The notes: generated by a model not told the origin, from the sequence alone. Shown: positions 17,164 through 26,609, numbered from the stretch's first letter. The stretch is 49,825 bases of DNA from Chloroflexota bacterium (GCA_028875185.1 JAPPFH010000138.1:1-49825), one strand, 5' to 3'. Numbers and translations: made by a program.

Positions 17164-18701
17164 ATGTAGCGCTCCATTTCTTGCGGCGGTTGGCGTTCGG
17201 CGCCCAGCATGTAATAGCCGATGCGCTCTTCAGTCAGGCTCTCGTCATTGGGAAAGACGCCAACGATCTCGCCCTCGTACATCACCATGATGCGGTCGGA
17301 GAGCTTCATCACTTCTTGCAGGTCAGCCGAGATCAGCAAAATCGCCAAGCCGCGCGTACGCTGATCGACGAGCTCCTGGTGGATGAATTCGATCGCGCCA
17401 ATATCGACGCCGCGCGTCGGCTGGGCGGCGATCAGCAGCTTGGGCGAGGAGGACAGCTCGCGCGCCACCACCACTTTCTGCATATTGCCGCCCGATAGCG
17501 CATTGACCGGAATGGCGCCGTCCGGGGCGATGATGTTGAACTCGCCGATGAGCTTCGCGCCATTTTCAACAATAGCGTTGATATCAAGCAGGCCCCGACG
17601 GGTGAATGGCTCGCGATAATAGCGATCGATGATTAGGTTGTCGTCAATGGACGACCAGAGCGCGACGCCATTGGTCAGGCGGTCTTCGGGGATATGCGCC
17701 ACCTGATGCTCGCGCACCGAACGCGGTCCGCGCCCCAAGATCTGCTCATCATTAATATAGGCTTCGCCGGTTGTCGGCGGCCGCAATCCGGTGAGCACTT
17801 CAGCCAGCTCGGTCTGCCCGTTGCCCTCGACCCCGGCGATGCCGAGGATCTCGTTCTCGTAGACGTTGAAGCTGACTTGTTTGAGCAGTTGATGTCCGCT
17901 GGAATCGGCGTAGGTCAAATCGGCCACATGCAGCACCGACCCGCCGCGCGCGACTTCGGGACGGTCAACCTGCATAAAGACTTCGCGCCCGACCATCATA
18001 CGCGCCAATTCGCGCTCGCTGGTTTGCGCCGTCTTCACCGTGCCAATCTTGCGCGCGTCGCGCATGACGGTGACGCGGTCGGAAATCTCGATGACTTCTT
18101 TGAGTTTGTGCGTGATGAAGATGACTGTCTTGCCGCCCTCGACCAGATTGCGGATGGCGGCGAAGAGGTCTTGCGTTTCGCTCGGCGTCAAGACGGCGGT
18201 TGGCTCATCAAGGATCAGAATCTCGGCGCCGCGATAAAGCGCTTTGAGGATCTCGACCCGCTGGCGCATACCCACCGGAATGTCTTCGATTCTGGCATCT
18301 GGATTGACCGCCAAGCCATACTCTTTGGACAGCGACTTGGTATCGGCGACTGCCTGCTGGAAATCAATCTGCATGCCCTGCTTGGTCTCACGGTTGAGGA
18401 TGATGTTCTGCGCCACGGTGAAGGAATCCACCAGCATGAAGTTCTGATGCACCATGCCGATGCCCTGCTCGATGGCGTCTTGCGGATTGCCGATTTGCAC
18501 CTCTTGATCGCGGATGAATATCTGCCCCGAGGTCGCGTGCTCCAGCCCATAGATCAGCTTCATCAAGGTGGATTTGCCGGCGCCGTTCTCGCCGACGAGG
18601 GCGTGGATCTCGCCCGGCTCAACGGCGAAATCGATGTCGTCGTTGGCGTGTACGCCGTTGGGGTAGATTTTGTGGATGCTTCGGGTTTCGACTATTGGCA
18701 T
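17160..18701 (-). CDS. BMP-type nucleoside ABC transporter, tandem ATPase
   Basis: The 513-residue protein has two nucleotide-binding domains, as in RbsA/YufO/NupO-type importers. The first has a Walker A at [11 protein letters not shown] (37-47), Walker [12 protein letters not shown] and an H-loop. The second has a degenerate P-loop, [10 protein letters not shown] (~285), a signature LSGGNMQKV (~405) and AAQPTRGVD in place of a strict Walker B. It energises uptake through the two permeases, probably of purine nucleosides. It starts 12 bases after the inserted restriction gene and should be read from the same transcript. Confidence 0.9.
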   Translation of the reverse strand: MPIVETRSIHKIYPNGVHANDDIDFAVEPGEIHALVGENGAGKSTLMKLIYGLEHATSGQIFIRDQEVQIGNPQDAIEQGIGMVHQNFMLVDSFTVAQNIILNRETKQGMQIDFQQAVADTKSLSKEYGLAVNPDARIEDIPVGMRQRVEILKALYRGAEILILDEPTAVLTPSETQDLFAAIRNLVEGGKTVIFITHKLKEVIEISDRVTVMRDARKIGTVKTAQTSERELARMMVGREVFMQVDRPEVARGGSVLHVADLTYADSSGHQLLKQVSFNVYENEILGIAGVEGNGQTELAEVLTGLRPPTTGEAYINDEQILGRGPRSVREHQVAHIPEDRLTNGVALWSSIDDNLIIDRYYREPFTRRGLLDINAIVENGAKLIGEFNIIAPDGAIPVNALSGGNMQKVVVARELSSSPKLLIAAQPTRGVDIGAIEFIHQELVDQRTRGLAILLISADLQEVMKLSDRIMVMYEGEIVGVFPNDESLTEERIGYYMLGAERQPPQEMERYI

Positions 18702-18713
18702 GGCTGTTTCAAA

Positions 18714-19820
18714 TTATTTCCCTGCAGCAATCTGATTCCAGGATTCTTTCAGTTCGAATGTTATCGCTGAGTCTTTTTCAAGATGCGATACATATGTGTC
18801 AACGAAGGAACGCGTCTCGCCAATTAAGCGCAGATAGTATAGTAATGTGCGGTCAACTCCATTCACAATCAGTTGACAACCGTGAGTGCGCGCAACGCGA
18901 TCTATGTCGGGTCTGAATTCGTCGTAGTTCGCATGCGAAAACGTCGTAAGTATGTAGAAAACCTTGACCGGCGTTGTCCGCAACTTTTCAAAGGATGATT
19001 GTATCAATTCCGAATTTATCCGCACATTGTGTTTTATTTCGTATCCCTCAAATAGAGCGCCATCTCCATCGACAACATTTATGTCGCCTATGAGATTCGA
19101 ACGTGAATCAGCAGTTGTATGAGCCTCAAGTTCTAGAAGTGTACAGTTGCGGTAACGATCCGTTTCTCTTGCAAGGATAGTCAGAATGGCGTGGACAGCT
19201 AACACCGGAAGGCGCGCCGCGCCCGACGCGTTAACATCGTGATGTTGCCGCAACCTGTCCACGAGCTCGGCAATTGACAAGTTTACGGGCCGCGCGAGCT
19301 TAAGATTTGTGTTCTTGTCCCGCGCCTCAACCAAGCCAATGAACAACCTATGCAGGAAACGTTTCGCGATAAGCGCCCCTTGCCTCTGGGCAACGTCAAT
19401 CAAGCAGAGAAACGACCTTTTCAACACTTTGGGTGTAATATTGCCGGGATAATCAAAGTCAAATGAATGTGACTGCTCAAAGGATCGGGTCAACCAACCT
19501 GACTCACTCATACTTGGGAACTGCTTGGATCGCAGGAAAGGCGTAACGATTTGCGTATCAAGCCTTCGACCACTGAAACCGCCATCGAATTCTGCCCGGT
19601 GGAGTCGTATATCCTGATCCGGGCTTAAAACTTTCTTCAGCAGCAATGTAACGAATACTGCGAGAGCTCCCTTTCTGTGCTCTTGATTCTGTATAACCGT
19701 CGCAAGATGACTCTCTTCCACATCAGTTATCCCCGGTACGGATACATTGAGGGAATAAGAGTCGACGGCTTCCCTATAAACTTCTTCCAAAATCTCCTTA
19801 GCCCTGTCGCTCTCCGTCAC
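18714..19820 (-). CDS. Type II restriction endonuclease, probably SacI-like
   Basis: The 368-residue protein is coupled to the DNA methyltransferase by a 4-base ATGA overlap, the usual sign of a restriction-modification pair. A PD-(D/E)xK active site is plausible at GDINV (Asp ~246) and YEIKH (Glu 261, Lys 263). The phrases FSGRRLDTQIVTPFLR (82-97) and SGWLTRSFEQ (107-116) match my memory of the SacI endonuclease family. That assignment is moderate, and the recognition site is not claimed. Base composition is clearly lower in GC than the ABC genes on either side, consistent with horizontal acquisition. Confidence 0.65.
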   Translation of the reverse strand: MTESDRAKEILEEVYREAVDSYSLNVSVPGITDVEESHLATVIQNQEHRKGALAVFVTLLLKKVLSPDQDIRLHRAEFDGGFSGRRLDTQIVTPFLRSKQFPSMSESGWLTRSFEQSHSFDFDYPGNITPKVLKRSFLCLIDVAQRQGALIAKRFLHRLFIGLVEARDKNTNLKLARPVNLSIAELVDRLRQHHDVNASGAARLPVLAVHAILTILARETDRYRNCTLLELEAHTTADSRSNLIGDINVVDGDGALFEGYEIKHNVRINSELIQSSFEKLRTTPVKVFYILTTFSHANYDEFRPDIDRVARTHGCQLIVNGVDRTLLYYLRLIGETRSFVDTYVSHLEKDSAITFELKESWNQIAAGK

Positions 19821-20869
19821 AAGAGCTTCTCCATTGCCGGCACTGGCGACTCGCCCAACGAATTCCGCATGCGCTCTTGCGCGTCAATGCAATAATCGCG
19901 GCTGATATCAATTCCGATACAACTTTGACCTTCAAGCAGAGCCGCTATCATGGTGGACCCACTTCCAAGATATGGATCCAGCACCATTCCATCTTCCGGG
20001 CAAAGCAGTCTTATTAACTCTCTTATGACTTCCACCGGGAATATAGCGGGATGATCGTTGCCAGGCAAGCTCTCAACGGGATTCTCAATTACATCACGCT
20101 TCAATGGCTCGCCGGAGATACGTATGATGGTAAATCCGTACCGCTCAATTCGCATTTTCCGGCCGCCTTCTTGCCCACCATAAGCAGGCGCATGAATCCC
20201 ACGAATCTTCATCCGAAAACTGTGAATTTTACCTTTGCGCACATCGTCGATCACTTCGTCTAAAGCCCGATGCGCGCCATCCTTCTCGCTCTGGCTTAAA
20301 GTTGAAGAATCTATCAGTTCCCGATATTTGGCGCCGAGTTTTTTTGTTGGCTTTGAACGCCGCTTGCGGCCGGCCCGTTGAAACGCTTTTCGATCATAGT
20401 AGTAGTCTCGGCCCAGCGCGAAATGAAAAAACGGTTCTGTACTCGCAATTAACCGACGAGAAAACTGATGAGGCGTCGGATTGGATTTGACCCATGTTAT
20501 GTCATTTACTAGTCGCAAATCGAAATCTTCAAGTACTTTTAGAGCAAACCGATATGGAACTAGCAGCATGCTTCCATCAATGATCTTGTCGCCCATATTG
20601 TAAACAATGTTCCCCGTCGGCTTCATGACACGCAGGACTTTCGCGAAGGTAGTTATGATGCTTTCAAGATACTGTTCGACCGTTTCCTCGTTTCCAAGAC
20701 CTTCCGCGCCATAATCTCGTTGCTGAAAATAGGGTGGCGAAGTGACCACTAGATCAACCGAACGCGGCACAATTCTAGCAAGTTCCGCGTTGCTGTCTCC
20801 GCAGATAACCTGGTATTCCAAGTTCTTCACTCGGTGGGAGTAGATGACGCTGTTATTCATGCAATGCAA
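19817..20869 (-). CDS. Type II DNA methyltransferase (probably N4-cytosine)
   Basis: The 350-residue beta-class methyltransferase has motif IV TSPPYF (43-48), which is usual for N4-methylcytosine enzymes. The AdoMet-binding motif VLDPYLGSGSTMIA follows late in the protein (~300), before GIDISRDYC. It should protect host DNA from the endonuclease that overlaps its 3' end. Together they form a compact R-M cassette on the operon strand, between the nucleoside-binding protein and its ATPase. An adenine target cannot be excluded. Confidence 0.85.
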   Translation of the reverse strand: MHCMNNSVIYSHRVKNLEYQVICGDSNAELARIVPRSVDLVVTSPPYFQQRDYGAEGLGNEETVEQYLESIITTFAKVLRVMKPTGNIVYNMGDKIIDGSMLLVPYRFALKVLEDFDLRLVNDITWVKSNPTPHQFSRRLIASTEPFFHFALGRDYYYDRKAFQRAGRKRRSKPTKKLGAKYRELIDSSTLSQSEKDGAHRALDEVIDDVRKGKIHSFRMKIRGIHAPAYGGQEGGRKMRIERYGFTIIRISGEPLKRDVIENPVESLPGNDHPAIFPVEVIRELIRLLCPEDGMVLDPYLGSGSTMIAALLEGQSCIGIDISRDYCIDAQERMRNSLGESPVPAMEKLL

Positions 20870-20879
20870 TTCTAGCCCG

Positions 20880-20898
20880 GCGTCCGATAAGCGGACGC
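20880..20898. terminator. Stem-loop upstream of the R-M cassette
   Basis: GCGTCCG-ATAAG-CGGACGC is a perfect 7-bp stem with no T-run. It lies between the DUF5678-like gene and the methyltransferase start. It could attenuate read-through or mark the cassette edge. Confidence 0.4.
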
Positions 20899-20980
20899 AT
20901 TATCACGGGGCAAATCTACTTTGAACTGCGTTTGCGTTTGCATCAATCGAAAACGACGCCGCTCTGGCCTCATCAAGGCG

Positions 20981-21232
20981 TTAGGGATCCAAGTCTGCAA
21001 TGAACGAAGGAACAATCTCATAATCGCGGCCCAGTTCTTGCATGAGCACCGTGCCGCGTTCGTGTTCAACATATACAGCGTTTGCGGCCGCTCGGTAGTC
21101 TTCAAAAATGCCCAGCACCGCTTGACCCTTGATCGCAACCAGTTTCCCGTGATGTTCCCGAGCCAACTGGTCTCGGACCGTAAGGTAATATTCGTATTCT
21201 TTCTCCAATGGCTTTGGCATGAGTTTGCCCAT
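20981..21232 (-). CDS. Small DUF5678-like protein
   Basis: The 83-residue acidic protein has the pattern EYYLTVRDQLAREHHGKLVAIKGQAVLGIFEDYRAA, typical of small DUF5678-type proteins of unknown function. The ATG at 21232 follows GGGTAGGG; the second Met, four codons in, is an alternative. It lies on the operon strand between the binding protein and the R-M pair. There is no membrane segment or signal. Confidence 0.65.
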   Translation of the reverse strand: MGKLMPKPLEKEYEYYLTVRDQLAREHHGKLVAIKGQAVLGIFEDYRAAANAVYVEHERGTVLMQELGRDYEIVPSFIADLDP

Positions 21233-21310
21233 CGCCCTACCCGTACACCCAGCATTCTAGCACATCGCCAATCACCCTGTATTACCTCCGAGCAATGTCA
21301 GCAATGCAGG

Positions 21311-21334
21311 GTGGGGCGAGCCGATGGCTCGCCC
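21311..21334 (+). repeat. REP-type palindrome (GTGG variant)
   Basis: GTGGGGCGAGCC, GAT, GGCTCGCCC. The usual GTAG foot is changed to GTGG. Confidence 0.65.
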
Positions 21335-21354
21335 TTCGTTGCGGGAGTGTTTTC

Positions 21355-21405
21355 TGTCGGGGCGATTCACCGGGTCCCTTAGACACCGACCGTCGATCGC
21401 CCTTA
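21355..21405 (+). repeat. REP-type palindrome with long loop
   Basis: GTCGGGGCGAT and ATCGCCCTTA arms. The loop again carries a GTCCCTTAGACACCGACCG module, related to those at 3168, 7863 and 41176. Confidence 0.5.
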
Positions 21406-21438
21406 GGGATTGCTAGCAGATAGGGGATAAACCCCTCC

Positions 21439-22587
21439 CTACATATCGTCCATCATCAGATCGCTGATGCTCATGCCAGCCGTCGGCATATCGGCGCAAG
21501 CCGTGCCGACCGCCGCCATCATGTCCTCGCTGGTGAAGACCGTCTGAACCTCGATATCGCCGGCGACCACAGCAGCCTCAGCCGCTTCCACCATCGCCTT
21601 GATGTCATCGGAGGTGGCCATATCATAGAATTCATTCTTGGCCAGACCGACGCCGCCCTCGGGGATGCCCAGGCTCTCGGACGAACCGTACGGCAATTCG
21701 CCGTCAAGGTGCAGGGTGATGGCGCGGAAAATGGAGTTATCGACATTCTTCAGCATGGAGGTCAGGATGCGCTCGGCTTGATCGGGATCGGTCTCGGCGA
21801 CGATCACCGCCTGATCCGAATCAACGCCGATAGCGTAGCGCCTCTGCTCCTGCGCCGCTTCAAAGACGCCGACGCCGGTGCCGCCCGCGACCTGGAAGAC
21901 AATATCCGCGCCCTGCTCATACATCGCCAGGGTAATCTCTTTGCCGCGCGCCGGATCGTTCCAGCTGCCGGCGTACTGCACGATGCTCTGCGACTCGGGA
22001 TTGACCAGACAGGCGCCCTGTTCGTAGCCAACGATGAAGTCGTCGATGACCGGTATCTGTTGCCCGCCTACGGCGCCGATGATCGGATCGTCATTTGTGC
22101 CTTCCATCATGCTGGTGGTGATCGCGGCGGCGTATACGCCAGCCAGGAAGCTGCCCTGATTCTGCGCGTAGGTCATCGAATAGACATTGGCGCAGCCTTC
22201 GACGCAAACGTCCATATCGCCATAAGGCATGGGCGCGTCATAGAACATGAAGAGCTTGTCGGGATAGTTGTGCACGTTGGCGGCCATGAAGTCGATCATT
22301 TGGAAGGTGCCGGCGATCAAGATGTCGTAAGAATCGGTGTCCGCCATCACATCAAGCAAGCCCGGTTCCCAATTGGCCGGGTCAATGCCGAGCTCAACCG
22401 TGTCGATCTCGATGTCGTATTCATCGGCGATCGCGTCCATGCCGCGCTGGGCGCTATCGAAGAAAGACTTGTCGCCGAGCGTGCCGTTGATCACCGAGAC
22501 GACCTTGAGCGGTTCGTCCTGGGCGACGGCGGTGAAGGCCAGCATAAACACAAGCATTACCGCGAGCAAAAGACGTAGCGTATTCAT
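21439..22587 (-). CDS. BMP-family nucleoside-binding protein
   Basis: The 382-residue substrate-binding protein matches basic membrane protein (BMP/PnrA/YufN) types, which bind purine nucleosides. It shows VSVINGTLGDKSFFDSAQRG (30-49), NQGSFLAGVYAAAI (~141) and GVDSDQAVIVAETDPDQ (~248). The signal peptide ends in FTAVAQDE with no lipobox cysteine, so it may be released or held by other means. A GGAGG lies 6 bases before the ATG, and a good promoter is upstream. It is the first gene of the importer run, split from its ATPase by the R-M cassette and a small ORF. Confidence 0.9.
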   Translation of the reverse strand: MNTLRLLLAVMLVFMLAFTAVAQDEPLKVVSVINGTLGDKSFFDSAQRGMDAIADEYDIEIDTVELGIDPANWEPGLLDVMADTDSYDILIAGTFQMIDFMAANVHNYPDKLFMFYDAPMPYGDMDVCVEGCANVYSMTYAQNQGSFLAGVYAAAITTSMMEGTNDDPIIGAVGGQQIPVIDDFIVGYEQGACLVNPESQSIVQYAGSWNDPARGKEITLAMYEQGADIVFQVAGGTGVGVFEAAQEQRRYAIGVDSDQAVIVAETDPDQAERILTSMLKNVDNSIFRAITLHLDGELPYGSSESLGIPEGGVGLAKNEFYDMATSDDIKAMVEAAEAAVVAGDIEVQTVFTSEDMMAAVGTACADMPTAGMSISDLMMDDM

Positions 22588-22957
22588 TTCTTGCCTCCGT
22601 TAAGATGATTGTTGGATCAGAGTCAAATCTGATGACAGTATTATAACCGCGTTTCGACTGTTTAGACAAAATATACGAGTTCACCGGATTTGCTTGACGC
22701 GAATGCAAATTCAGTTTAGCGTGTATGTAAGTTAGGGGAAGGAGCCTCCGCCAATTTAGAGAAGCAACTCCTTGAAAGTAGGACCGGAAGTTCGCTTTGG
22801 CGCTGTTCAATCAATAACATCGACCATCAATTCAAGCCGAGTACGGCAAATTGTTAGACGGGTTTTGGAATTAGCAATATGTAAATGCCCGGAGGCGGCT
22901 CGCGCGGGTCGCCTCCTTTCCTCCTGTGAGATAAACAGCGAACTTCGGTGGCTCAAG
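22588..22957. other. Divergent intergenic region
   Basis: This region holds the minus-strand promoter listed next. It may also hold the start signals of the plus-strand membrane gene. No repeat of the REP type and no gene were seen. Confidence 0.4.
22640..22669 (-). promoter_or_regulatory. Sigma-70-type promoter for the nucleoside importer run
   Basis: Read on the minus strand: TTGTCT, an 18-base spacer, then TATAAT, about 50 bases upstream of the binding-protein ATG. It is the best promoter match in the window. Confidence 0.65.
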
Positions 22958-23665
22958 ATGAAAATCCAAAATGTCGCCTTAGCTGATCGCGTACGCTTCG
23001 CTGTCATCCTAGCAGCCGGCTGGCTCCTGCTAAGCTCCTTGCTTTATTTCGCTTTCGATATGACGATTGGCATCTATATGTCAAGTTATCCGCTGCGCCG
23101 CGCCCTGATGTACGCCACAATGGTCATCGCCTTCGCCATTCTGCAGCGGCAGCTGATTAACAGTTGCTTTCGCGTCAACTTTCAACATTGGCTGCGCTGG
23201 ACAGTCGCCGGCGCAGCTGTTGGCGCGCTTTGCCATGAGATTTTCACAGCGGCTATCCCATCGCCATCCGAGTTCTGGTGGTATCGGCGCATCAGCCCGC
23301 CGCCCTCCGCGCAGGATCTTTTTATTGTGGATGCCTACCACGCCATTCGTTGGTTCTTCCGCTTTGGGTTGGTGGTTTTCTTTCAGGCATTTGCCTTGCC
23401 GAGCGATTTGCCAATCCGCCGGCTGTGGCTGCTTGCCGCGATTGTCGCCGCGCCGCTTTGGCATTCGCATAGCTGGATTGCCGTTATCATCATCGCGCTG
23501 GCGCTGGATCGCATCGCTCTCTGGCGCTACCGATTTCACTTTGATAAAGTCGCGCGGAAACGCAGCCAGACTACGTTAGATCCGTGCAAAGCAAGGGCTG
23601 CTCTTAGTTCGCCAAACTCCCCAGCGCCAGCCTCAAGCTTTCCAACTCCTCGCCGGACCCCGTGA
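22958..23665 (+). CDS. Multi-pass membrane protein of unknown function
   Basis: The 235-residue protein has about five or six hydrophobic segments, such as FAVILAAGWLLLSSLLYFAF (~13-32), ALMYATMVIAFAI and LLAAIVAAPLWHSHSWIAVI. No family is recognised. The ATG at 22958 was chosen because translation upstream is low-complexity and hydrophilic. Its 3' end overlaps the convergent gene by 62 bases. The last ~35 residues (Ser/Pro-rich) read through that gene's end and may be a recent extension. Confidence 0.55.
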   Translation: MKIQNVALADRVRFAVILAAGWLLLSSLLYFAFDMTIGIYMSSYPLRRALMYATMVIAFAILQRQLINSCFRVNFQHWLRWTVAGAAVGALCHEIFTAAIPSPSEFWWYRRISPPPSAQDLFIVDAYHAIRWFFRFGLVVFFQAFALPSDLPIRRLWLLAAIVAAPLWHSHSWIAVIIIALALDRIALWRYRFHFDKVARKRSQTTLDPCKARAALSSPNSPAPASSFPTPRRTP

Positions 23666-25490
23666 CCGCCGGCAGTTCCGGTCCATCGGGAAAGACATAC
23701 CAGCGAATCTCCAGCGAGAGTTCCCGGGTCGCCGCCGCATCCGCTGGAACTTGCATGATGTATTCGTCGCGGTAATCGGTAGCCAGCGTCATCCAGGGAT
23801 GCGGCATCGTGCCCCAGCCGGGCCAGGTCTCGAAGCTGCTGATGACTTCGCCCGCCTCATCGACGAGGCTAAGCACGAGCGCATAGGCTAATGGCGATTG
23901 CGCTTCGGCGCGCCAATAGAACGTTACCGGAATCTCGCCGCCGGCTCGCCATGACTGCTGCTCCGGCAGCGTGTAAGCGCTCAAGCGCAGGTCGCCCCAG
24001 CGAACGTCAGCGCGCGCCGCCGACACCGGCAACCGCTCAACCGCCGGCGGATGATCGTAGTTGGGCATGATGGTGGTGAAGGGCGCGACTATGCTAAAGA
24101 CGAAAAGCGGCGCGATGATCAGCGGCTTGGGGATGCGCAGCGCGTGAATGCCCAGCGCCAGCAGAATGCTCGCCGATGTGATGTATGGGAAGAGCAGCCG
24201 CCCGGTGCTCGCCCAGGTATCGAGGCTCCAGGCGATCAGCGCCGCCGCCCCCAGCGCGAGCGTGACGCCAAGAAAGCCGACAGCGGTTATTAAATCTTCC
24301 TTGCGTCTCTCAGGTGAATCCCTCCAAGGAAGAATGCTGTAGGGGCGTTTCGTGAAAGGCCCGCTAGCATTCGCAGGCTCCTTCGACGGACGGCTGTCTA
24401 GCGGCTGTGGCGAATTTCCCCTTATGGTCTTCGCCAAGAATACCACAAGCCCGACCGCGGCAATCAGCGTCAGCCCATCCATCAACTGATAGAAGCGCTC
24501 GTCCACGATGGTATTGAAAGTGCCGAAGACCGCCCAATAACTGACGCGCAAGCCCTGAAACTCCTCGACGATGAGCTGCCCGAGGCTGATGGACCGCCTT
24601 CCAAAATAATCCAACATCGTAGATGTGCCGAAGAGCTCGCCGTAGAGCGTCAGGTTGCGCGCGTACCACCAGAGCGCGATGAGCAGCCAGGCGATCAGCG
24701 TCATGGCGGCGAGCTGCAAAAAACCGCGCCGGTCGCCCCGGCGGATGACCAGCCAGAGAGCCGCCAGCCCGGCGGCGGCGCCCAATACCAGCCCGCTAAG
24801 CTTGGCGAGCGACGCCAGCGCGATCAGCAGCGCCAGAACGAGGCTGCGCCGCGTATCAAAGCCGTCGCGCAGCATCAAGAGCATGCGCCAACTTATCAGC
24901 GCCGCCAGCATATTCACCAGATTGTCATTGCTGACGGAAGCGCTGATGAAGAGGAACTGCGGGTTAAAGGCGACCAGCGCGCCCGCCAGCAGCGCCAAGC
25001 CGGCGTCGCCCGGCATCACGACGCGCGCCGATTGATACACCGCCCACACGGCCACGGCGCCCATGCCCAAACTCAGCAGGCGAATGACATAAAGCGCCAA
25101 AGACGACCCGGCTAAATCCGGAGGATAAGGCTGCTTGTAAATGACCAGATTGCGATTGCCGCGCCCGGACGTGTCGCCAAAGACGGTGAAGGGGCTCGGC
25201 AGGTAGCGCTGGTCGAAATCCGAGGTGTCGAAGGCGCTCCAGACCGCCGCCATAATCAGGTAGTAGAGCGGCGGCTGGCTGGCTTCCTGGCCATAAAGCT
25301 CGTTGTGATTGCCGGATTGAACCGGCAGCGCGCCGGTCTCGGCGATGAATTTGATCATGCCAACGTGCGGGGCGGTATCGGAGGCTTCGAAGTTGGGCGC
25401 GGCGTAAAGGTAGACCAGCCCGGACATGAAGAAAAGCAGAGGCAAAAGCCGCTGCATGGGCAGCTTTTCCCGGGCGGCGCGTTGCTGCAA
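23604..25490 (-). CDS. GT-C type membrane glycosyltransferase-like protein (PMT/DUF2142-like)
   Basis: The 628-residue protein has roughly ten to twelve transmembrane helices. It carries the GT-C hallmarks EASDTAPHVG (acidic motif after helix 1) and GQEASQPPLYYLIMAAVW. Such enzymes transfer sugars from polyprenyl-phosphate donors outside the membrane. The last ~150 residues form a soluble beta domain. A TTG start at 25490 is favoured because AGGAGGT lies about 8 bases upstream; the ATG at 25457 has no such site. Residues ~375-400, between helices, include a segment encoded by a REP palindrome (24338-24362). Confidence 0.75.
   Translation of the reverse strand: MQQRAAREKLPMQRLLPLLFFMSGLVYLYAAPNFEASDTAPHVGMIKFIAETGALPVQSGNHNELYGQEASQPPLYYLIMAAVWSAFDTSDFDQRYLPSPFTVFGDTSGRGNRNLVIYKQPYPPDLAGSSLALYVIRLLSLGMGAVAVWAVYQSARVVMPGDAGLALLAGALVAFNPQFLFISASVSNDNLVNMLAALISWRMLLMLRDGFDTRRSLVLALLIALASLAKLSGLVLGAAAGLAALWLVIRRGDRRGFLQLAAMTLIAWLLIALWWYARNLTLYGELFGTSTMLDYFGRRSISLGQLIVEEFQGLRVSYWAVFGTFNTIVDERFYQLMDGLTLIAAVGLVVFLAKTIRGNSPQPLDSRPSKEPANASGPFTKRPYSILPWRDSPERRKEDLITAVGFLGVTLALGAAALIAWSLDTWASTGRLLFPYITSASILLALGIHALRIPKPLIIAPLFVFSIVAPFTTIMPNYDHPPAVERLPVSAARADVRWGDLRLSAYTLPEQQSWRAGGEIPVTFYWRAEAQSPLAYALVLSLVDEAGEVISSFETWPGWGTMPHPWMTLATDYRDEYIMQVPADAAATRELSLEIRWYVFPDGPELPAVTGSGEELESLRLALGSLAN
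24338..24362 (+). repeat. REP-type palindrome inside a coding sequence
   Basis: TGTAGGGGCGTTTCGTGAAA then GGCCC. It has the stem of the copy at 3241-3265 and is read in frame as part of GPFTKRPYS in the glycosyltransferase-like gene. Confidence 0.75.
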
Positions 25491-25541
25491 CTGGTGACCT
25501 CCTGTACCCGCGAGCGCCGCTTGTCATTCTAGCGCGGCTTG

Positions 25542-25570
25542 TTTTGCGCCCGCTGCGAAAGTGCTATACT
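25542..25570 (+). promoter_or_regulatory. Promoter for the second nucleoside hydrolase
   Basis: TTTTGC, a 17-base spacer, then TATACT, 54 bases before the ATG at 25625. Confidence 0.45.
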
Positions 25571-25624
25571 GCATGCTAATCTTACCGCAATCTGATAATT
25601 TGTTGATTGGGAAGCGACAAGATT

Positions 25625-26554
25625 ATGAAGCTAATCATTGATACCGACGCCGGCGTGGACGACGCGCAGGCGATCTTGCTCGCCCTGACGCATCCGGGAG
25701 TCGATGCGCTCGCCATCACTACGCTGACGGGCAATGTGCATATCCGCCAGGTCAATCCCAATGTGCTGACCATTCTCGAAATTATGAATCGCGATGTGCC
25801 GGTTTACGCCGGCATCGACCGTCCGCTGATCTCTGAATGGGAGGACGCGGCCGAGTTCCACGGTGGCGATGGGCTGGGAAACTTCCATGACCGCCCAGCG
25901 CTCACCCGCGCCATCGAAGACGAACACGCTGTGCTCGCCCTGCTGCGGCTCGCGCGCGAATACGAAGGCGAATTGACCCTGATCGCCCTCGGTCCGCTGA
26001 CCAATATCGCCGCCGCCGTCCGTCTCGATCCGGACTTTCCGGCGCGCGTCAAGCAATTCGTTTTCATGGGCGGCACGATCGCGGCGCATGGCAACACGCC
26101 GATCGTCACCGCCGAATATAATATCTGGACCGACCCGGAAGCGGCCGCCATAACGCTGGCCGCCTTTGATGACGCGACGATGCTCAGCTGGGAGACCACC
26201 CTGGCTCATGGCTTCCCCTGGGACAAGTTCAATGCGCTCTGCGCAATCGACACGGTCAAGGGTCGGTTCTTCCGCGCCATCTCGCAAGAGACGGCGCAGC
26301 GGCTGGAAACGACCTACCGGCGCCCGGCTTATCTGCTGCCCGATCCCCTGGCGATGGCGATCATGCTGCGCCCGGATCTGATTCGCCAGAGCGGGAAATT
26401 CTACACCACAGTCGAGCTGAACGGCGCGCATACGCGCGGGCAAACGGTTATCGATTACAATCACACGAGTGGGCGCGCGCCCAATGTGAACGTGATTCAA
26501 GCGCTGGATACCGATGGTGTGTACGAGATGTTTGTTGAGGCGCTGTCTTCATGA
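25625..26554 (+). CDS. Nucleoside hydrolase with an altered active-site His
   Basis: The 309-residue protein carries IDTDAGVDDAQAI (4-16) and TAEYNIWTDPEAA (~158), the calcium and ribose sites of nucleoside hydrolases. The C-terminal segment reads LLPDPLAMAIM, where many relatives have HDPLA, so the acidic-proton-donor His is replaced by Pro. Base preference or turnover may therefore differ from the paralogue at 8277-9221. The ATG is preferred to the in-frame TTG at 25607. It is monocistronic with its own promoter and diverges from the glycosyltransferase-like gene. Confidence 0.85.
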   Translation: MKLIIDTDAGVDDAQAILLALTHPGVDALAITTLTGNVHIRQVNPNVLTILEIMNRDVPVYAGIDRPLISEWEDAAEFHGGDGLGNFHDRPALTRAIEDEHAVLALLRLAREYEGELTLIALGPLTNIAAAVRLDPDFPARVKQFVFMGGTIAAHGNTPIVTAEYNIWTDPEAAAITLAAFDDATMLSWETTLAHGFPWDKFNALCAIDTVKGRFFRAISQETAQRLETTYRRPAYLLPDPLAMAIMLRPDLIRQSGKFYTTVELNGAHTRGQTVIDYNHTSGRAPNVNVIQALDTDGVYEMFVEALSS

Positions 26555-26555
26555 G

Positions 26556-26580
26556 CGCTCTTTGTGCCCTCGGTGTCTCG
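26556..26580. repeat. Dispersed CTCTGTG/CCTCGGTG motif, copy B
   Basis: CGCTCTTTGTGCCCTCGGTG directly follows the nucleoside hydrolase stop. Two REP palindromes follow it. Confidence 0.4.
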
Positions 26581-26609
26581 TATTTGATAAACTTGCTCTA
26601 GACGACAGT

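Noticed and set aside
22772-22957. Upstream extension of the membrane protein
   Set aside because: Hydrophilic sequence with no similarity and no ribosome-binding site; the first helix begins after the ATG at 22958.
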